Positions 56,153-64,000 of a DNA stretch of 64,000 bases are shown piece after piece. The stretch spans positions 3,754,385 to 3,818,384 of the forward strand of contig NC_019697.1 of assembly GCF_000317145.1 (NCBI RefSeq). Reading direction: 5' to 3'. Source of the DNA: Chamaesiphon minutus PCC 6605. GTDB taxonomy: Bacteria; Cyanobacteriota; Cyanobacteriia; Cyanobacteriales; Chamaesiphonaceae. The notes under the pieces are model-generated. The model was not told the origin of the DNA and did not search any database. It saw only the letters and a program-made list of their open reading frames with translations. The translations under genes were made by a program, and so were the position numbers. Each line of letters begins with the position of its first letter. The first letter of the stretch is position 1.

Positions 56153-59100
56153 ATGAACAACGGCAAAGTCAGAATTTACGAATTGTCAAAGGAATTGAAT
56201 TTGGATAATAAGGATTTATTGGGGATTTGCGAAGGCTTGAATATTGTAGTCAAAAGCCACAGCAGCAGTATCTCTGAAGCAGAAGCAGAGCAGATCGTCA
56301 AAGCCGCCAAAGAGAAATTCCCCGATCGTCACAACAAAGCTCCCCGTCAGATTCTTACTGACAAGGGAGATGCTCCGATTGCCCAAAAAACCGAGCCGCC
56401 CAAATCACTAGCCCCAACTACTGCCCCTGCCAATCCGTCTGCGCCCGGAAACCAAAGCGCGCCACAACGACCAACAGAACCCAAAACCAGAATTTTGCAA
56501 ATCGAACACAAGAGCGATATCCAGTCCAAACCATCCTTGATGCCACAACCGCCTGTGACAGCACAGCAACCGCCATTAAGACCTGCCGCACCGCCCGCGC
56601 CTGCGGTCAGCCGACCTGTAGTCCGTCCGACACCCGTGGGTGAAGGTACCCCGCGCCGTCCAGAAACTGCTGGCGAAGCAGCTAATTCCAATCGCGCGGT
56701 CAGAACGACCGCCCCAGTGCAGCCGCCAGCAGCAAAACCCCAACTATCTGGCCCCCCAGCCCGTCCCAATGCTGGCGATAATACCCCAGACGAGCCGACA
56801 AACAATGGCGGCGATAGCACCCCTACGGTGCCTGCCGTTCGCTCCGCAGCTCCAAATAAACCGATTCCTAAATCCCAACTAGTCAAGAACGAACCCCCTG
56901 GCAGCCGCCCCGCAGTTGGTGCGCCGATGCGGAGTCCGGGGACTAGTGCCCCACGCAAGCCAGTTGCCAAAACAGAAGCTGATGCTCCACCGCTGAACCG
57001 TCCGCCAGCGCGGATCGTGCAGATCAAACCTCAAGGCACAGGACCCACTCGACCGGGCGCGCCAGCCAAAGACGGTGCGGCCACAGATAAAGATGATACG
57101 CCAACGCCGATCGATCTCGAACTCAAGCGGCCACCGCTGAGAAAACCAGTCAATAAGGGCAAAGGCTGGAGCAAAGAAGAAGAAGAAGTCGAGACCGCTA
57201 AGGCAAAATTGCCAGCTAAAGGGAAGCGCGTTAAAACGGTTGTCATCGATGATGATGATGATGATGACGATTTGGATGGTAACGATAATACGACAGAGAC
57301 GATCGTCAGTCTGTCGATCGCGCGGCCTGCCAAGCAGAAGATCGGGACGGGCGGCGGCATTCGACCAGCAGCAGTTCCCGCACAACGTAAAAAACCCGTG
57401 ATGAAGGGGGATCAACAGGCTAAGGAGCGCAGCGGAAACAACAAACGCGAACAAAAGAGCACTGTTGAAAAACCCGAATCGATTACCCTCATGGGTAGCA
57501 TCACCGTCCGAGATTTAGCTGAGATGCTGATGGTACCGGAAACGGAAATCGTCAAACAGCTCTTCTTTAAAGGGATGGCCATTAGCGTCACGCAGATTCT
57601 CGATGTCGATACCGCCACCATGGTCGCCGAAGAAATGGACGTCGCCGTCGTGACAGGTGTCGAACAAGCTGCGGCGACAAAAGTTACCGAAATGCTCGAT
57701 GTGGAAGACTTAGACTTGCTCCAACGTCGTCCGCCAGTAGTCACGATCATGGGTCACGTCGATCATGGTAAGACTACATTACTCGACGCCATTCGATCGA
57801 CCAAAGTAGCTCAAGGCGAAGCTGGAGGGATCACCCAACATATCGGTGCTTACCACGTCGATATGGAACATGAAGGCCAAACTCAACAGGTCGTATTCCT
57901 CGATACGCCAGGTCACGAAGCCTTCACCGCCATGCGCGCGCGCGGTGCGCGGGTGACAGATATTGCCATCCTCGTCGTAGCTGCTGATGATGGCGTCCGT
58001 CCGCAAACGATCGAAGCAATTCGGCACGCACAAGCCGCTGAAGTGCCGATTATCGTCGCCATCAATAAAATCGATAAACCAGGTGCCAACCCGGCTCGTG
58101 TCAAACAGGAACTGATCGCCTTCAACCTCCAGTCGGAAGATCTGGGTGGGGATACGATCATGGTCGAAGTCAGTGCTCTCAAAGGCGAGAACCTCGATAC
58201 CCTACTCGAAATGATTCTACTGGTCGCCGATATCGAAGATCTCCAAGCTAACCCCGATCGTACCGCTCGCGGTACCGTCATTGAAGCTCACCTCGACAAA
58301 GCCAAAGGCCCCGTTGCCACCCTGTTGGTGCAAAACGGTACTTTACGCGTCGGGGAAACTTTAGTTGCCGGACACGTATTCGGGAAAGTCCGGGCGATGG
58401 TAGACGACCGATTAGCCCGCGTCGAAGCTGCTGGTCCCTCATTCGCAGTAGAAGTCCTCGGTTTGAGCGATGTCCCTCAAGCGGGCGATGAATTTGAAGT
58501 CTTCGTCGAAAAAGAAGCTCGCGCTATTGCCGATGTCCGTTCTGCCGAACGCCGTCAATCGCGACTCCAACAGATGATGGCTTCCCGCCGCGTCACTCTC
58601 AACAGCTTGTCTGCTAAAGCTCAAGAAGGCGAACTCAAAGAACTCAACCTGATCCTCAAAGCTGACGTTCAAGGTTCCGTCGAAGCAATTCTCGGTTCGC
58701 TGCGCCAGCTACCTCAAAATGAAGTCCAAGTGCGCGTATTGCTCTCCGCAGCAGGCGAAATCACCGAAACTGACGTAGATTTAGCCGCAGCCAGTGGTGC
58801 CGTCATTATCGGCTTCAATACTACCTTAGCCAGCGGCGCGCGTGCGGCCTCTGATGAGGCTGGTGTCGATGTCCGCGAGTACAACATCATCTATGCCCTC
58901 CTCAGCGATATTCAAGGCGCGATGGAAGGTCTCCTCGACCCCGAGCAAGTCGAAGAACCCTTGGGTCAAGTGGAAGTTCGGGCGGTATTCCAAGCCGGAC
59001 GGGGCAACATTGCCGGATGTTATGTCCTCTCAGGTAAAGCCCTGCGCAACTGTAGCATTCGCGTTCTCCGCAAAAGTCAGTTGGTGTACGAAGGTACGCT

Positions 59101-59254
59101 CGACTCCCTCAAGCGTGTCAAAGATGACGTGCGTGAAGTTAATGCTGGCTTTGAATGCGGTATCCGCTTAGACAAGTTCAATGACTGGCAAGAAGGCGAC
59201 ATCATCGAAACCTTCCAAATGGTCAGCAAACGTCGGACGTTATCACCTGTATAG
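56153..59254 (+). CDS. infB: Translation initiation factor IF-2
   Basis: A GTPase that places initiator tRNA on the ribosome. At 1033 residues it has the helical N-terminal IF2_N start ([15 protein letters not shown]), a long Pro/Ala/Thr-rich, poorly conserved region to about 430 with a run of seven Asp near 368, a second IF2_N-type domain ([15 protein letters not shown]), then the G domain with GHVDHGKTT at 534-542, DTPGHE and NKID, and the C-terminal beta-barrel domains ([11 protein letters not shown]...). Cyanobacterial IF-2 usually has such a long N-terminal region. No nusA operon is attached. A terminator follows. Confidence 0.97.
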   Translation: MNNGKVRIYELSKELNLDNKDLLGICEGLNIVVKSHSSSISEAEAEQIVKAAKEKFPDRHNKAPRQILTDKGDAPIAQKTEPPKSLAPTTAPANPSAPGNQSAPQRPTEPKTRILQIEHKSDIQSKPSLMPQPPVTAQQPPLRPAAPPAPAVSRPVVRPTPVGEGTPRRPETAGEAANSNRAVRTTAPVQPPAAKPQLSGPPARPNAGDNTPDEPTNNGGDSTPTVPAVRSAAPNKPIPKSQLVKNEPPGSRPAVGAPMRSPGTSAPRKPVAKTEADAPPLNRPPARIVQIKPQGTGPTRPGAPAKDGAATDKDDTPTPIDLELKRPPLRKPVNKGKGWSKEEEEVETAKAKLPAKGKRVKTVVIDDDDDDDDLDGNDNTTETIVSLSIARPAKQKIGTGGGIRPAAVPAQRKKPVMKGDQQAKERSGNNKREQKSTVEKPESITLMGSITVRDLAEMLMVPETEIVKQLFFKGMAISVTQILDVDTATMVAEEMDVAVVTGVEQAAATKVTEMLDVEDLDLLQRRPPVVTIMGHVDHGKTTLLDAIRSTKVAQGEAGGITQHIGAYHVDMEHEGQTQQVVFLDTPGHEAFTAMRARGARVTDIAILVVAADDGVRPQTIEAIRHAQAAEVPIIVAINKIDKPGANPARVKQELIAFNLQSEDLGGDTIMVEVSALKGENLDTLLEMILLVADIEDLQANPDRTARGTVIEAHLDKAKGPVATLLVQNGTLRVGETLVAGHVFGKVRAMVDDRLARVEAAGPSFAVEVLGLSDVPQAGDEFEVFVEKEARAIADVRSAERRQSRLQQMMASRRVTLNSLSAKAQEGELKELNLILKADVQGSVEAILGSLRQLPQNEVQVRVLLSAAGEITETDVDLAAASGAVIIGFNTTLASGARAASDEAGVDVREYNIIYALLSDIQGAMEGLLDPEQVEEPLGQVEVRAVFQAGRGNIAGCYVLSGKALRNCSIRVLRKSQLVYEGTLDSLKRVKDDVREVNAGFECGIRLDKFNDWQEGDIIETFQMVSKRRTLSPV

Positions 59255-59278
59255 AGCGTAAATCACTCTTAACTTTTA

Positions 59279-59312
59279 AAAACCCAACTTCAATTAGAAG
59301 TTGGGTTTCTGC
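59279..59312 (+). terminator. infB terminator
   Basis: AACCCAACTTC (59281-59291) and GAAGTTGGGTT (59297-59307) form a perfect 11-bp stem with a 5-base loop, preceded by A-rich sequence and followed by TCTGCTG. The short T-run makes it moderate rather than strong. Confidence 0.75.
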
Positions 59313-59337
59313 TGTTAATAATTTGGTGAAGTATTAA

Positions 59338-59859
59338 ATGAGTTATATATCGATCGATGTGGAGGCTGATGGCCCAATTCCTGGTGATTATTCAATGATT
59401 TCCTTTGGGGCTGTCGTTGTCGAGCCATCACTGGCTAAAACATTTTATGCGCAACTCAAACCAATATCAGACAAGTGGATTCCCGAAGCTTTAGAAGTTA
59501 GTAAATTTACCCGCGCAGAAACATTAACATTTGAAGATCCGCAAGTTGTAATGTCAAGATTTGCCGACTGGATTGATGCATCAAGTTCTGGGCGAGCTTT
59601 GTTTATTGCCGACAATAATGGGTTTGATTGGCAGTTTATAAATTGGTATTTTCATCATTTCTACGGTCAAAATCCATTTGGACACACTTCTAATAATCTC
59701 GGCTCCCTTTACAAAGGAATCGTTAAAGATACATTTGTAAATTTTAAGCATTTACGAAAAACTGCACATACACATAATGCGCTAGATGATGCTAGAGGCA
59801 ATGCCGAAGCACTTTTACAACTAAAACAAGACTTCGGCCTAAAAATTAGTTTAAAATGA
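59338..59859 (+). CDS. DEDDh family 3'-5' exonuclease
   Basis: A 173-residue RNase H-fold exonuclease. It has the first motif SIDVEADGP (D7, E9), a middle Asp in ADNNGFDWQF (near 95) and the C-terminal HTHNALDDARGNAEAL (H and D), which together give the DEDDh set. Relatives include oligoribonuclease-, RNase T- and DnaQ-like proteins; the substrate is not clear. The protein is AT-richer than infB and stands alone behind the infB terminator. The start at 59338 leaves the first motif close to the N-terminus, as is normal. Confidence 0.82.
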   Translation: MSYISIDVEADGPIPGDYSMISFGAVVVEPSLAKTFYAQLKPISDKWIPEALEVSKFTRAETLTFEDPQVVMSRFADWIDASSSGRALFIADNNGFDWQFINWYFHHFYGQNPFGHTSNNLGSLYKGIVKDTFVNFKHLRKTAHTHNALDDARGNAEALLQLKQDFGLKISLK

Positions 59860-59981
59860 ATGCATCGATAACTATTGATTTTTATGGAATAAGTAGTTTC
59901 GAGGCGTGAGATTGTGCAGTTGAGTCCAAACAAACCAAGCGGCAAATAATATTTAGAGTCGATCGATCGGTCTAGTTATCC

Positions 59982-60479
59982 TCAAATTCCAATAATATAC
60001 TTACGCCATTCGGCATGAGAGCCGTTATTAATATGAGTTACCGCCTCATAGTGCAGACTGCTATAGGGTCGGCGCGGCTGGGTGTAAAGCGGTAAATTAG
60101 CTTCCTTCGGCGTCCGGTTACCCTTTTTGACATTGCAGCGCATACATGCCGTAATTAAATTTTCCCAGGTATCTGGACCACCACGCGAGCGGGGAATCAC
60201 ATGATCCAGCGTCAAACCGTCGCCCTTATGACCGCAGTATTGACAAGAATGATTGTCGCGATTGAGCACATTGCGGCGGGTCAGCGGAATCTCTCGATAG
60301 GGCACGGTCACATAATGCCGTAGGCGAATCACCGTTGGCAGTGGAAAGTCTTTTGCTAAATATTTACCATTGTGTTCGACTTGTTCTGCCTTGCCTTTGA
60401 GCATCAAGATTACCGCACGTCGCCAACCAGTGATGTTGAGCGGCTCGTAGGAAGCATTTAACACCAGCACTTTGCTCAT
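59982..60479 (-). CDS. HNH endonuclease
   Basis: A 165-residue protein. It has a KVLVLNASYEPLNITGWRRA start, and the HNH domain: CQYCGHKGDGLTLDHVIPRSRGG then LITACMRCN, with two CxxC zinc pairs and a central His in TLDHV. This is the conserved cyanobacterial-type HNH protein found throughout bacteria. It is likely a housekeeping or DNA-repair-linked nuclease rather than part of a restriction system; no methylase is adjacent. It is convergent with the exonuclease gene. Confidence 0.88.
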   Translation of the reverse strand: MSKVLVLNASYEPLNITGWRRAVILMLKGKAEQVEHNGKYLAKDFPLPTVIRLRHYVTVPYREIPLTRRNVLNRDNHSCQYCGHKGDGLTLDHVIPRSRGGPDTWENLITACMRCNVKKGNRTPKEANLPLYTQPRRPYSSLHYEAVTHINNGSHAEWRKYIIGI

Positions 60480-60715
60480 GTTTACTTTAGGGTTTAAGAC
60501 CTATTTCCTGCGATTCTAACACAAACTTAATTAATTATTGAGAGTTAGCGACCCTCTATCGTCGCCTGCTATCGGTTTGGTTTACCGCCCTGGTCAGTTC
60601 GATCGATCGCTATTTTTAGAGAAATTTCACACTCATATAACTGTATTTAATTTACAAACTATTCAGGATTCGTTAGATTTGTTTACAATACCGATCGAAA
60701 AATTTTCTCCCTACC

Positions 60716-61777
60716 ATGGTCGCTACACTCACTAAGCTGACGTACCAGACACTTCAACAAGGTAAGAGCTACTTAAGCTTCGCCCACAAAATGCTCAGTA
60801 TTCAGGCTCGTAAGGCTCTCAAGCCCAACGAGTTGCCAACGATCCCCGTGCCACCCCAATTAATTACCGAGCTTCAGCAGCGCGTTGACAAACTTCAGGC
60901 AGTAGACTGGCAAGATGCAGAAAACGGTGTATATCCCACCAGCTTGCTATTCGACGAACCTTGGGTAGATTATCTGCGCCAATATCCTTCATTAGTCGTC
61001 GATATGCCCAGCATTTGGCAGCGCGCTGACTCCAAAAGGTATCAAGATTTCGATCGCACGATCGAAACTGATGGCTATCCTAGCTACTACGTGCAAAATT
61101 TTCACCATCAGACTGGCGGCTACTTAAGCGACATGTCTGCTAACTTGTACGATTTACAAGTAGAAATTTTGTTCGGTGGTAGTGCAGATGCCATGCGCCG
61201 CCGCATCTTGGCTCCGCTCCAGGCTGGCTTAAAAGCCTTTAGTGACGTTCCTGCTAAGCAAATTCGGATTTTGGATGCTGCCTGCGGTACGGCACGCACC
61301 CTGCGCGGTGTGCGGGCGATGTTGCCTCAAGCTTCGCTATTTGGCGTCGATTTATCTGGGGCATATTTACGCAAAGCTAACGAGCAGCTCGCAGACATGC
61401 CTGGAGAGTTGGTGCAGTTACTACAAGGCAATATTGAAGAGTTGCCTTATGTAGATAACTACTTCCATGCCGTCACCTGTGTCTTCTTATTCCACGAACT
61501 TCCGCCTGCGGTGCGCCAAAAAGCGATCGATGAATGCTACCGCGTACTCAAGCCCGGTGGTACGTTCGTTATTTGCGATTCGATTCAAATCAGCGATTCG
61601 CCCCAGATGGAAGCAATGATGCACATGTTCCACGAAACTTTCCACGAGCCTTATTATCGCAGTTACATGGACGACAATCTGGTCGAGCGGCTGCACAAGG
61701 CTGGCTTTACAGAAGTTTTGCCCACAGAAGTGCATTTTATGAGTAAGTACTTGGTGGCTAAAAAGCCGTTGAGCTAG
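60716..61777 (+). CDS. Class I SAM-dependent methyltransferase
   Basis: A 353-residue methyltransferase. The N-terminal 170 residues are a helical cyanobacterial-type extension (PTSLLFDEPWVDYLRQYP, ...). The Rossmann domain follows with ILDAACGTARTLRGVRAM (motif I, near 182), FGVDLSGAYLRKA (motif II Asp, near 212) and CVFLFHELPPAVRQK / CYRVLKPGGTFVICDS (motifs near 250-285). The substrate is unknown. The form is widely conserved in cyanobacteria. Its 3' end is followed by a palindromic repeat at 61801. Confidence 0.87.
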   Translation: MVATLTKLTYQTLQQGKSYLSFAHKMLSIQARKALKPNELPTIPVPPQLITELQQRVDKLQAVDWQDAENGVYPTSLLFDEPWVDYLRQYPSLVVDMPSIWQRADSKRYQDFDRTIETDGYPSYYVQNFHHQTGGYLSDMSANLYDLQVEILFGGSADAMRRRILAPLQAGLKAFSDVPAKQIRILDAACGTARTLRGVRAMLPQASLFGVDLSGAYLRKANEQLADMPGELVQLLQGNIEELPYVDNYFHAVTCVFLFHELPPAVRQKAIDECYRVLKPGGTFVICDSIQISDSPQMEAMMHMFHETFHEPYYRSYMDDNLVERLHKAGFTEVLPTEVHFMSKYLVAKKPLS

Positions 61778-61800
61778 CAGTTTAATGCTATTGCAAAATT

Positions 61801-61881
61801 AGGGTAGGGGTAATTAATGAAGCGGCTCGCGCTCGTCGGCTTTGCCGACGGTTTAGCGAGACAAGACATTACCCCTACCCT
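61801..61881. repeat. GGGTAGGGG palindromic repeat with nested hairpin
   Basis: AGGGTAGGGGTAAT (61801-61814) and its exact reverse complement (61868-61881) form a 14-bp stem around a 53-base interior. The interior holds GTCGGCTTTGCCGAC (a 6-bp stem) and the words CGACGGTTTAGCG and GAGACAAGACA, both of which recur inside the element at 15523-15713. It is related in its arms to the palindrome at 2812-2863. Confidence 0.85.
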
Positions 61882-62008
61882 GAATGTTAGGAATCTTACA
61901 GCTTGCCCCAATACGCAAAGACTAGTAAAAACCCAGACCTACGGGTACTCTAGGTTGAAACTAGGCACCATTATAGTTAAACGGTTACAGGATGTGAGAA
62001 ATTGAATC

Positions 62009-62938
62009 TTAACCCAGATAGCGCAACTCCATTACTTCTTCTGCGGACAATTCCCAACCCACAGCACCAGCATTTTGCTCCACCTGAGTGGCAGTTTTAA
62101 TCCCTGGAATCGGAATTACACCTGGCTGACACATCAACCAATTAAGGGCCACTTGAGCGGGAGTTTTGGAATACTTATCGCCCAGTTCTGTAAGCTTAGT
62201 TAAGACTGGTTGCAGTTTCTGCAATCCAGCCGTCTGAAAGCGTTTGTCGAGACTGCGCGCGCCAGTAGGCGGGTTGCTAGCGGTATACTTACCTGTTAAT
62301 AGTCCTTGTGCTAGAGGACTATACGCTAAAATTGTTACATTCAGCTCGCGAGCGGCAGCTAGTACCCCATTCGTTTCAATTTCGCGGGTAATCAGCGAAT
62401 AGCGCATTTGATTGACAGCTAAAGGCACGCCGCGCCGAGCTAGCAACCGATGAGCTTCGCGGAGTTGTTGAGCACTATAGTTGCTCACCCCGACAGCCTT
62501 AATTCGCCCCTGCTCTACTTCGTCCGCTAGTGCATCCATCAACCCTTCTTGACTCAAAAATGACGGAGCCGGAAAATGGACTTGATAGAGATCGATCGAA
62601 GGCATTTTCAGACGTTTGAGACTGTTAGTAACAGCATCGGCGACATCTTCTTTGCGAAATCGCCATGGGAGCGGCATGTATTTAGTCGCAATTTGGGTGG
62701 TCGCGTGAGTTTCTTTAACAAATTTACCGATTAGTTCTTCAGACTTGCCCAAGCCATACACTTCAGCGGTATCTAGAAAGGTAATTCCTCGATCGACTGC
62801 GGCTTGAAAAGCCTGCCGCAACTCCATTTCGCCGTAATCCTTACCATACCCCCAAAAGAGAGAATCACCCCAAGCCCAGGTGCCAAATCCGATCGGTGTC
62901 ACTTCAATGCCAGTATTACCCAGGATAGTCGTTGCCAT
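62009..62938 (-). CDS. Aldo/keto reductase
   Basis: A 309-residue NADPH-dependent oxidoreductase of the (beta/alpha)8 AKR family. It has GFGTWAWGDS, DTAEVYGLGKSEELIG (catalytic Asp and Tyr), TKYMPLP (Lys), YQVHFP (His) and VNQMRYSLITREIE. The C-terminal GVIPIPGIKTATQVEQNAGAVGW is the cofactor-phosphate loop. This type, with a YGKDYGE insert, is common in cyanobacteria and plants. The substrate is unknown. It stands alone. Confidence 0.92.
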   Translation of the reverse strand: MATTILGNTGIEVTPIGFGTWAWGDSLFWGYGKDYGEMELRQAFQAAVDRGITFLDTAEVYGLGKSEELIGKFVKETHATTQIATKYMPLPWRFRKEDVADAVTNSLKRLKMPSIDLYQVHFPAPSFLSQEGLMDALADEVEQGRIKAVGVSNYSAQQLREAHRLLARRGVPLAVNQMRYSLITREIETNGVLAAARELNVTILAYSPLAQGLLTGKYTASNPPTGARSLDKRFQTAGLQKLQPVLTKLTELGDKYSKTPAQVALNWLMCQPGVIPIPGIKTATQVEQNAGAVGWELSAEEVMELRYLG

Positions 62939-63161
62939 ATATTAAGGAAAAGTAGGAAGAATATCCCTTAATTTTAACGAAAACGCTATTGGTACATAAT
63001 TTTCTCGATCGCGCTCAATCTGATTATTAGTAACCGTAACCCTTTCGCGATGCTAATTTTTGCGATCTTTGCCGCGATCGACATCCAGTATTGTAGCAGC
63101 AAATAACTTTGCTCAGCGCGATCGAGTGACACGATGCGATCCAAATTTACCAGATGAATTT

Positions 63162-63674
63162 ATGGCTAATATTTTCCAAACAGCTTTATCTACTCTCGTC
63201 GCTAAGTTTGAAAAACCACATAAATATCGTGCGATCCGAGTTTACGCTCGCCGGATCGGACGATTATTACAGGCTAAATATGGCAAACAAGAAACCTATA
63301 CTCCCATTCAAGTCAAAACTACCATTGTCGAATGGGGATATACTACTAATTACGATTGTTTTGGACTAGCGATGTATTGTAATGAGCTTGATTTTACTGA
63401 ATATCATCGCGCCAGCGGTGAATCTTATAATTATGCTGCGATGCGCGGCGAAATCGGCAATTGTTTGTTCGGTACAAATGTAGATTTTAGTCCGTCTAGT
63501 TTAATCGACACAGATTTTAGTTTTGACGCGACTGGACACCATCATGATGCTGGTAGCCATTCGCATATAGACACCCACGATCTCCACCATTATGGTGGAT
63601 CGGCCGAGCTGGGACACACCCACGATAATTGCGGCGGACATGCTGGTGGGGATTTTGGTGGGGGATGGGATTAG
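63162..63674 (+). CDS. DUF6559-like protein with His-rich tail
   Basis: A 170-residue protein. The first 110 residues (MANIFQTALSTLVAKFEKPH, RVYARRIGRLLQAKYGKQETYTP, VEWGYTTNYDCFGLAMYCNE) resemble the short DUF6559 domain. The last 50 are Gly/His/Asp-rich with repeated HH and DxH (GHHHDAGSHSHIDTHDLHHY, then GHTHDN), a composition that can bind metal ions. The frame is open for 34 codons before 63162, but these do not look like protein. The function is unknown. The next gene is alr. Confidence 0.7.
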   Translation: MANIFQTALSTLVAKFEKPHKYRAIRVYARRIGRLLQAKYGKQETYTPIQVKTTIVEWGYTTNYDCFGLAMYCNELDFTEYHRASGESYNYAAMRGEIGNCLFGTNVDFSPSSLIDTDFSFDATGHHHDAGSHSHIDTHDLHHYGGSAELGHTHDNCGGHAGGDFGGGWD

Positions 63675-63856
63675 GATTTTAGATAGCGCAACTTGGCGAA
63701 AAATGCCGATCGTGCGGTCATTTAGCATGACAAAGAGCAAATACTAAAACAGTGGCTTGAGGGCAAATTATCGACTGTTACTATCATCATTAGCATTATA
63801 ATATCCGCAGGCTAACGCTTCAAATTGCCCGGTGGTGGCATAATTTTAGTAGCACT

Positions 63857-64000
63857 ATGGACGATAGATTTTCCAGTGAAACAGTTATAAAATCGATCGA
63901 TCTTGAGTGGGAGCAACAACGGGCGTGGGTGGAAATCGATCGAGCTGCGCTGGTGCATAATGTCCGTCAGGTGAGAAGTTTGCTCAAACCCGATACCCAA
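63857..64000 (+). CDS. alr: Alanine racemase, 5' end only
   Basis: The first 48 codons from the ATG at 63857 to the window edge. After a short variable start (MDDRFSSETVIKSID) the sequence reads WVEIDRAALVHNVRQVRSLL, the N-terminal barrel strand of PLP-dependent alanine racemase that precedes the catalytic Lys, which lies just outside the window. The enzyme makes D-alanine for peptidoglycan. The identification rests on this short segment only. Confidence 0.8.
   Translation, partial: MDDRFSSETVIKSIDLEWEQQRAWVEIDRAALVHNVRQVRSLLKPDTQ

Noticed and set aside
56347-57027. Long minus-strand ORF of 226 codons inside infB
   Set aside because: It is the shadow of the Pro/Ala-rich infB region; composition is Gly/Ala biased only because of the other strand.
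61817-62005. 62-codon ORF after the methyltransferase
   Set aside because: It is a translation through the palindromic repeat at 61801-61881.

Overview
The window is cyanobacterial chromosome. The octamer GCGATCGC (HIP1) and its core CGATCG are scattered very densely through genes and spacers. The gene content also fits: a COP23-type protein, a Ycf41-like SSB, a DUF815 ATPase, Gap2-type GAPDH, the fused CobA-HemD enzyme and the MEP pathway (dxr). The CGATCG density recalls Chamaesiphon-like genomes, but that placement is only a guess. No tRNA, rRNA or CRISPR array was recognised.

Layout. 1-2.5 kb: lipid A / fatty-acid cluster lpxC-fabZ-lpxA on the minus strand, with lpxA cut by the window edge. 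2.5-4.0 kb: gene-free stretch with a 52-bp perfect palindrome. 4.0-5.7 kb: formamidase and an FmdB zinc-ribbon protein. 5.7-6.8 kb: a zinc-ribbon hypothetical, then two tandem small ORFs that resemble nitrile-hydratase-type RiPP leader peptides (NHLP), the first broken by an in-frame TAG. 7.15-10.7 kb: metH. 10.7-13.05 kb: a small accessory scar with a DUF559 nuclease gene between two copies of the metH 3' end, an AT-rich unknown gene, a transposase remnant, a second copy of the DUF559 tail and a Uma2-like nuclease tail. 13-26 kb: glmM, a GAF protein, dnaK, a DRTGG protein, a COP23 protein, a DUF815 ATPase, hemC, a TPR protein, chrA and clpP. 27-34.7 kb: a glycosyltransferase, gap2, an odd SmtB-like protein, larE, an unknown, a short radical SAM protein, argF and dxr. 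34.8-45.5 kb: an HD hydrolase, a GST-like protein, a B12/radical SAM protein, a Dnd-associated-4-like protein, map, a membrane protein, ureB, a UbiB-family kinase and tadA. 45.5-64 kb: a gene fragment and MITE-like repeat, hemW, a GST, ilvD, plsC, an anti-sigma kinase, a TerC protein, ssb, cobA-hemD, infB, an exonuclease, an HNH nuclease, a methyltransferase, an aldo/keto reductase, a His-rich DUF6559-like protein and the start of alr.

Most genes are monocistronic housekeeping genes with scattered pathway members (hemC, hemW and cobA-hemD for tetrapyrroles; lpxC/fabZ/lpxA, glmM and alr for the envelope; argF and ilvD for amino acids), as is usual in cyanobacteria. Spacers carry heptanucleotide tandem repeats and mobile palindromes. 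The most unusual content is the NHLP-like tandem (6.3-6.8 kb), the metH-tail duplication around the DUF559 gene, the argF-tail duplication with a fold-back, and two MITE-like elements. No complete new defence or biosynthetic system is visible; the NHLP-like pair is the best candidate for something undescribed.
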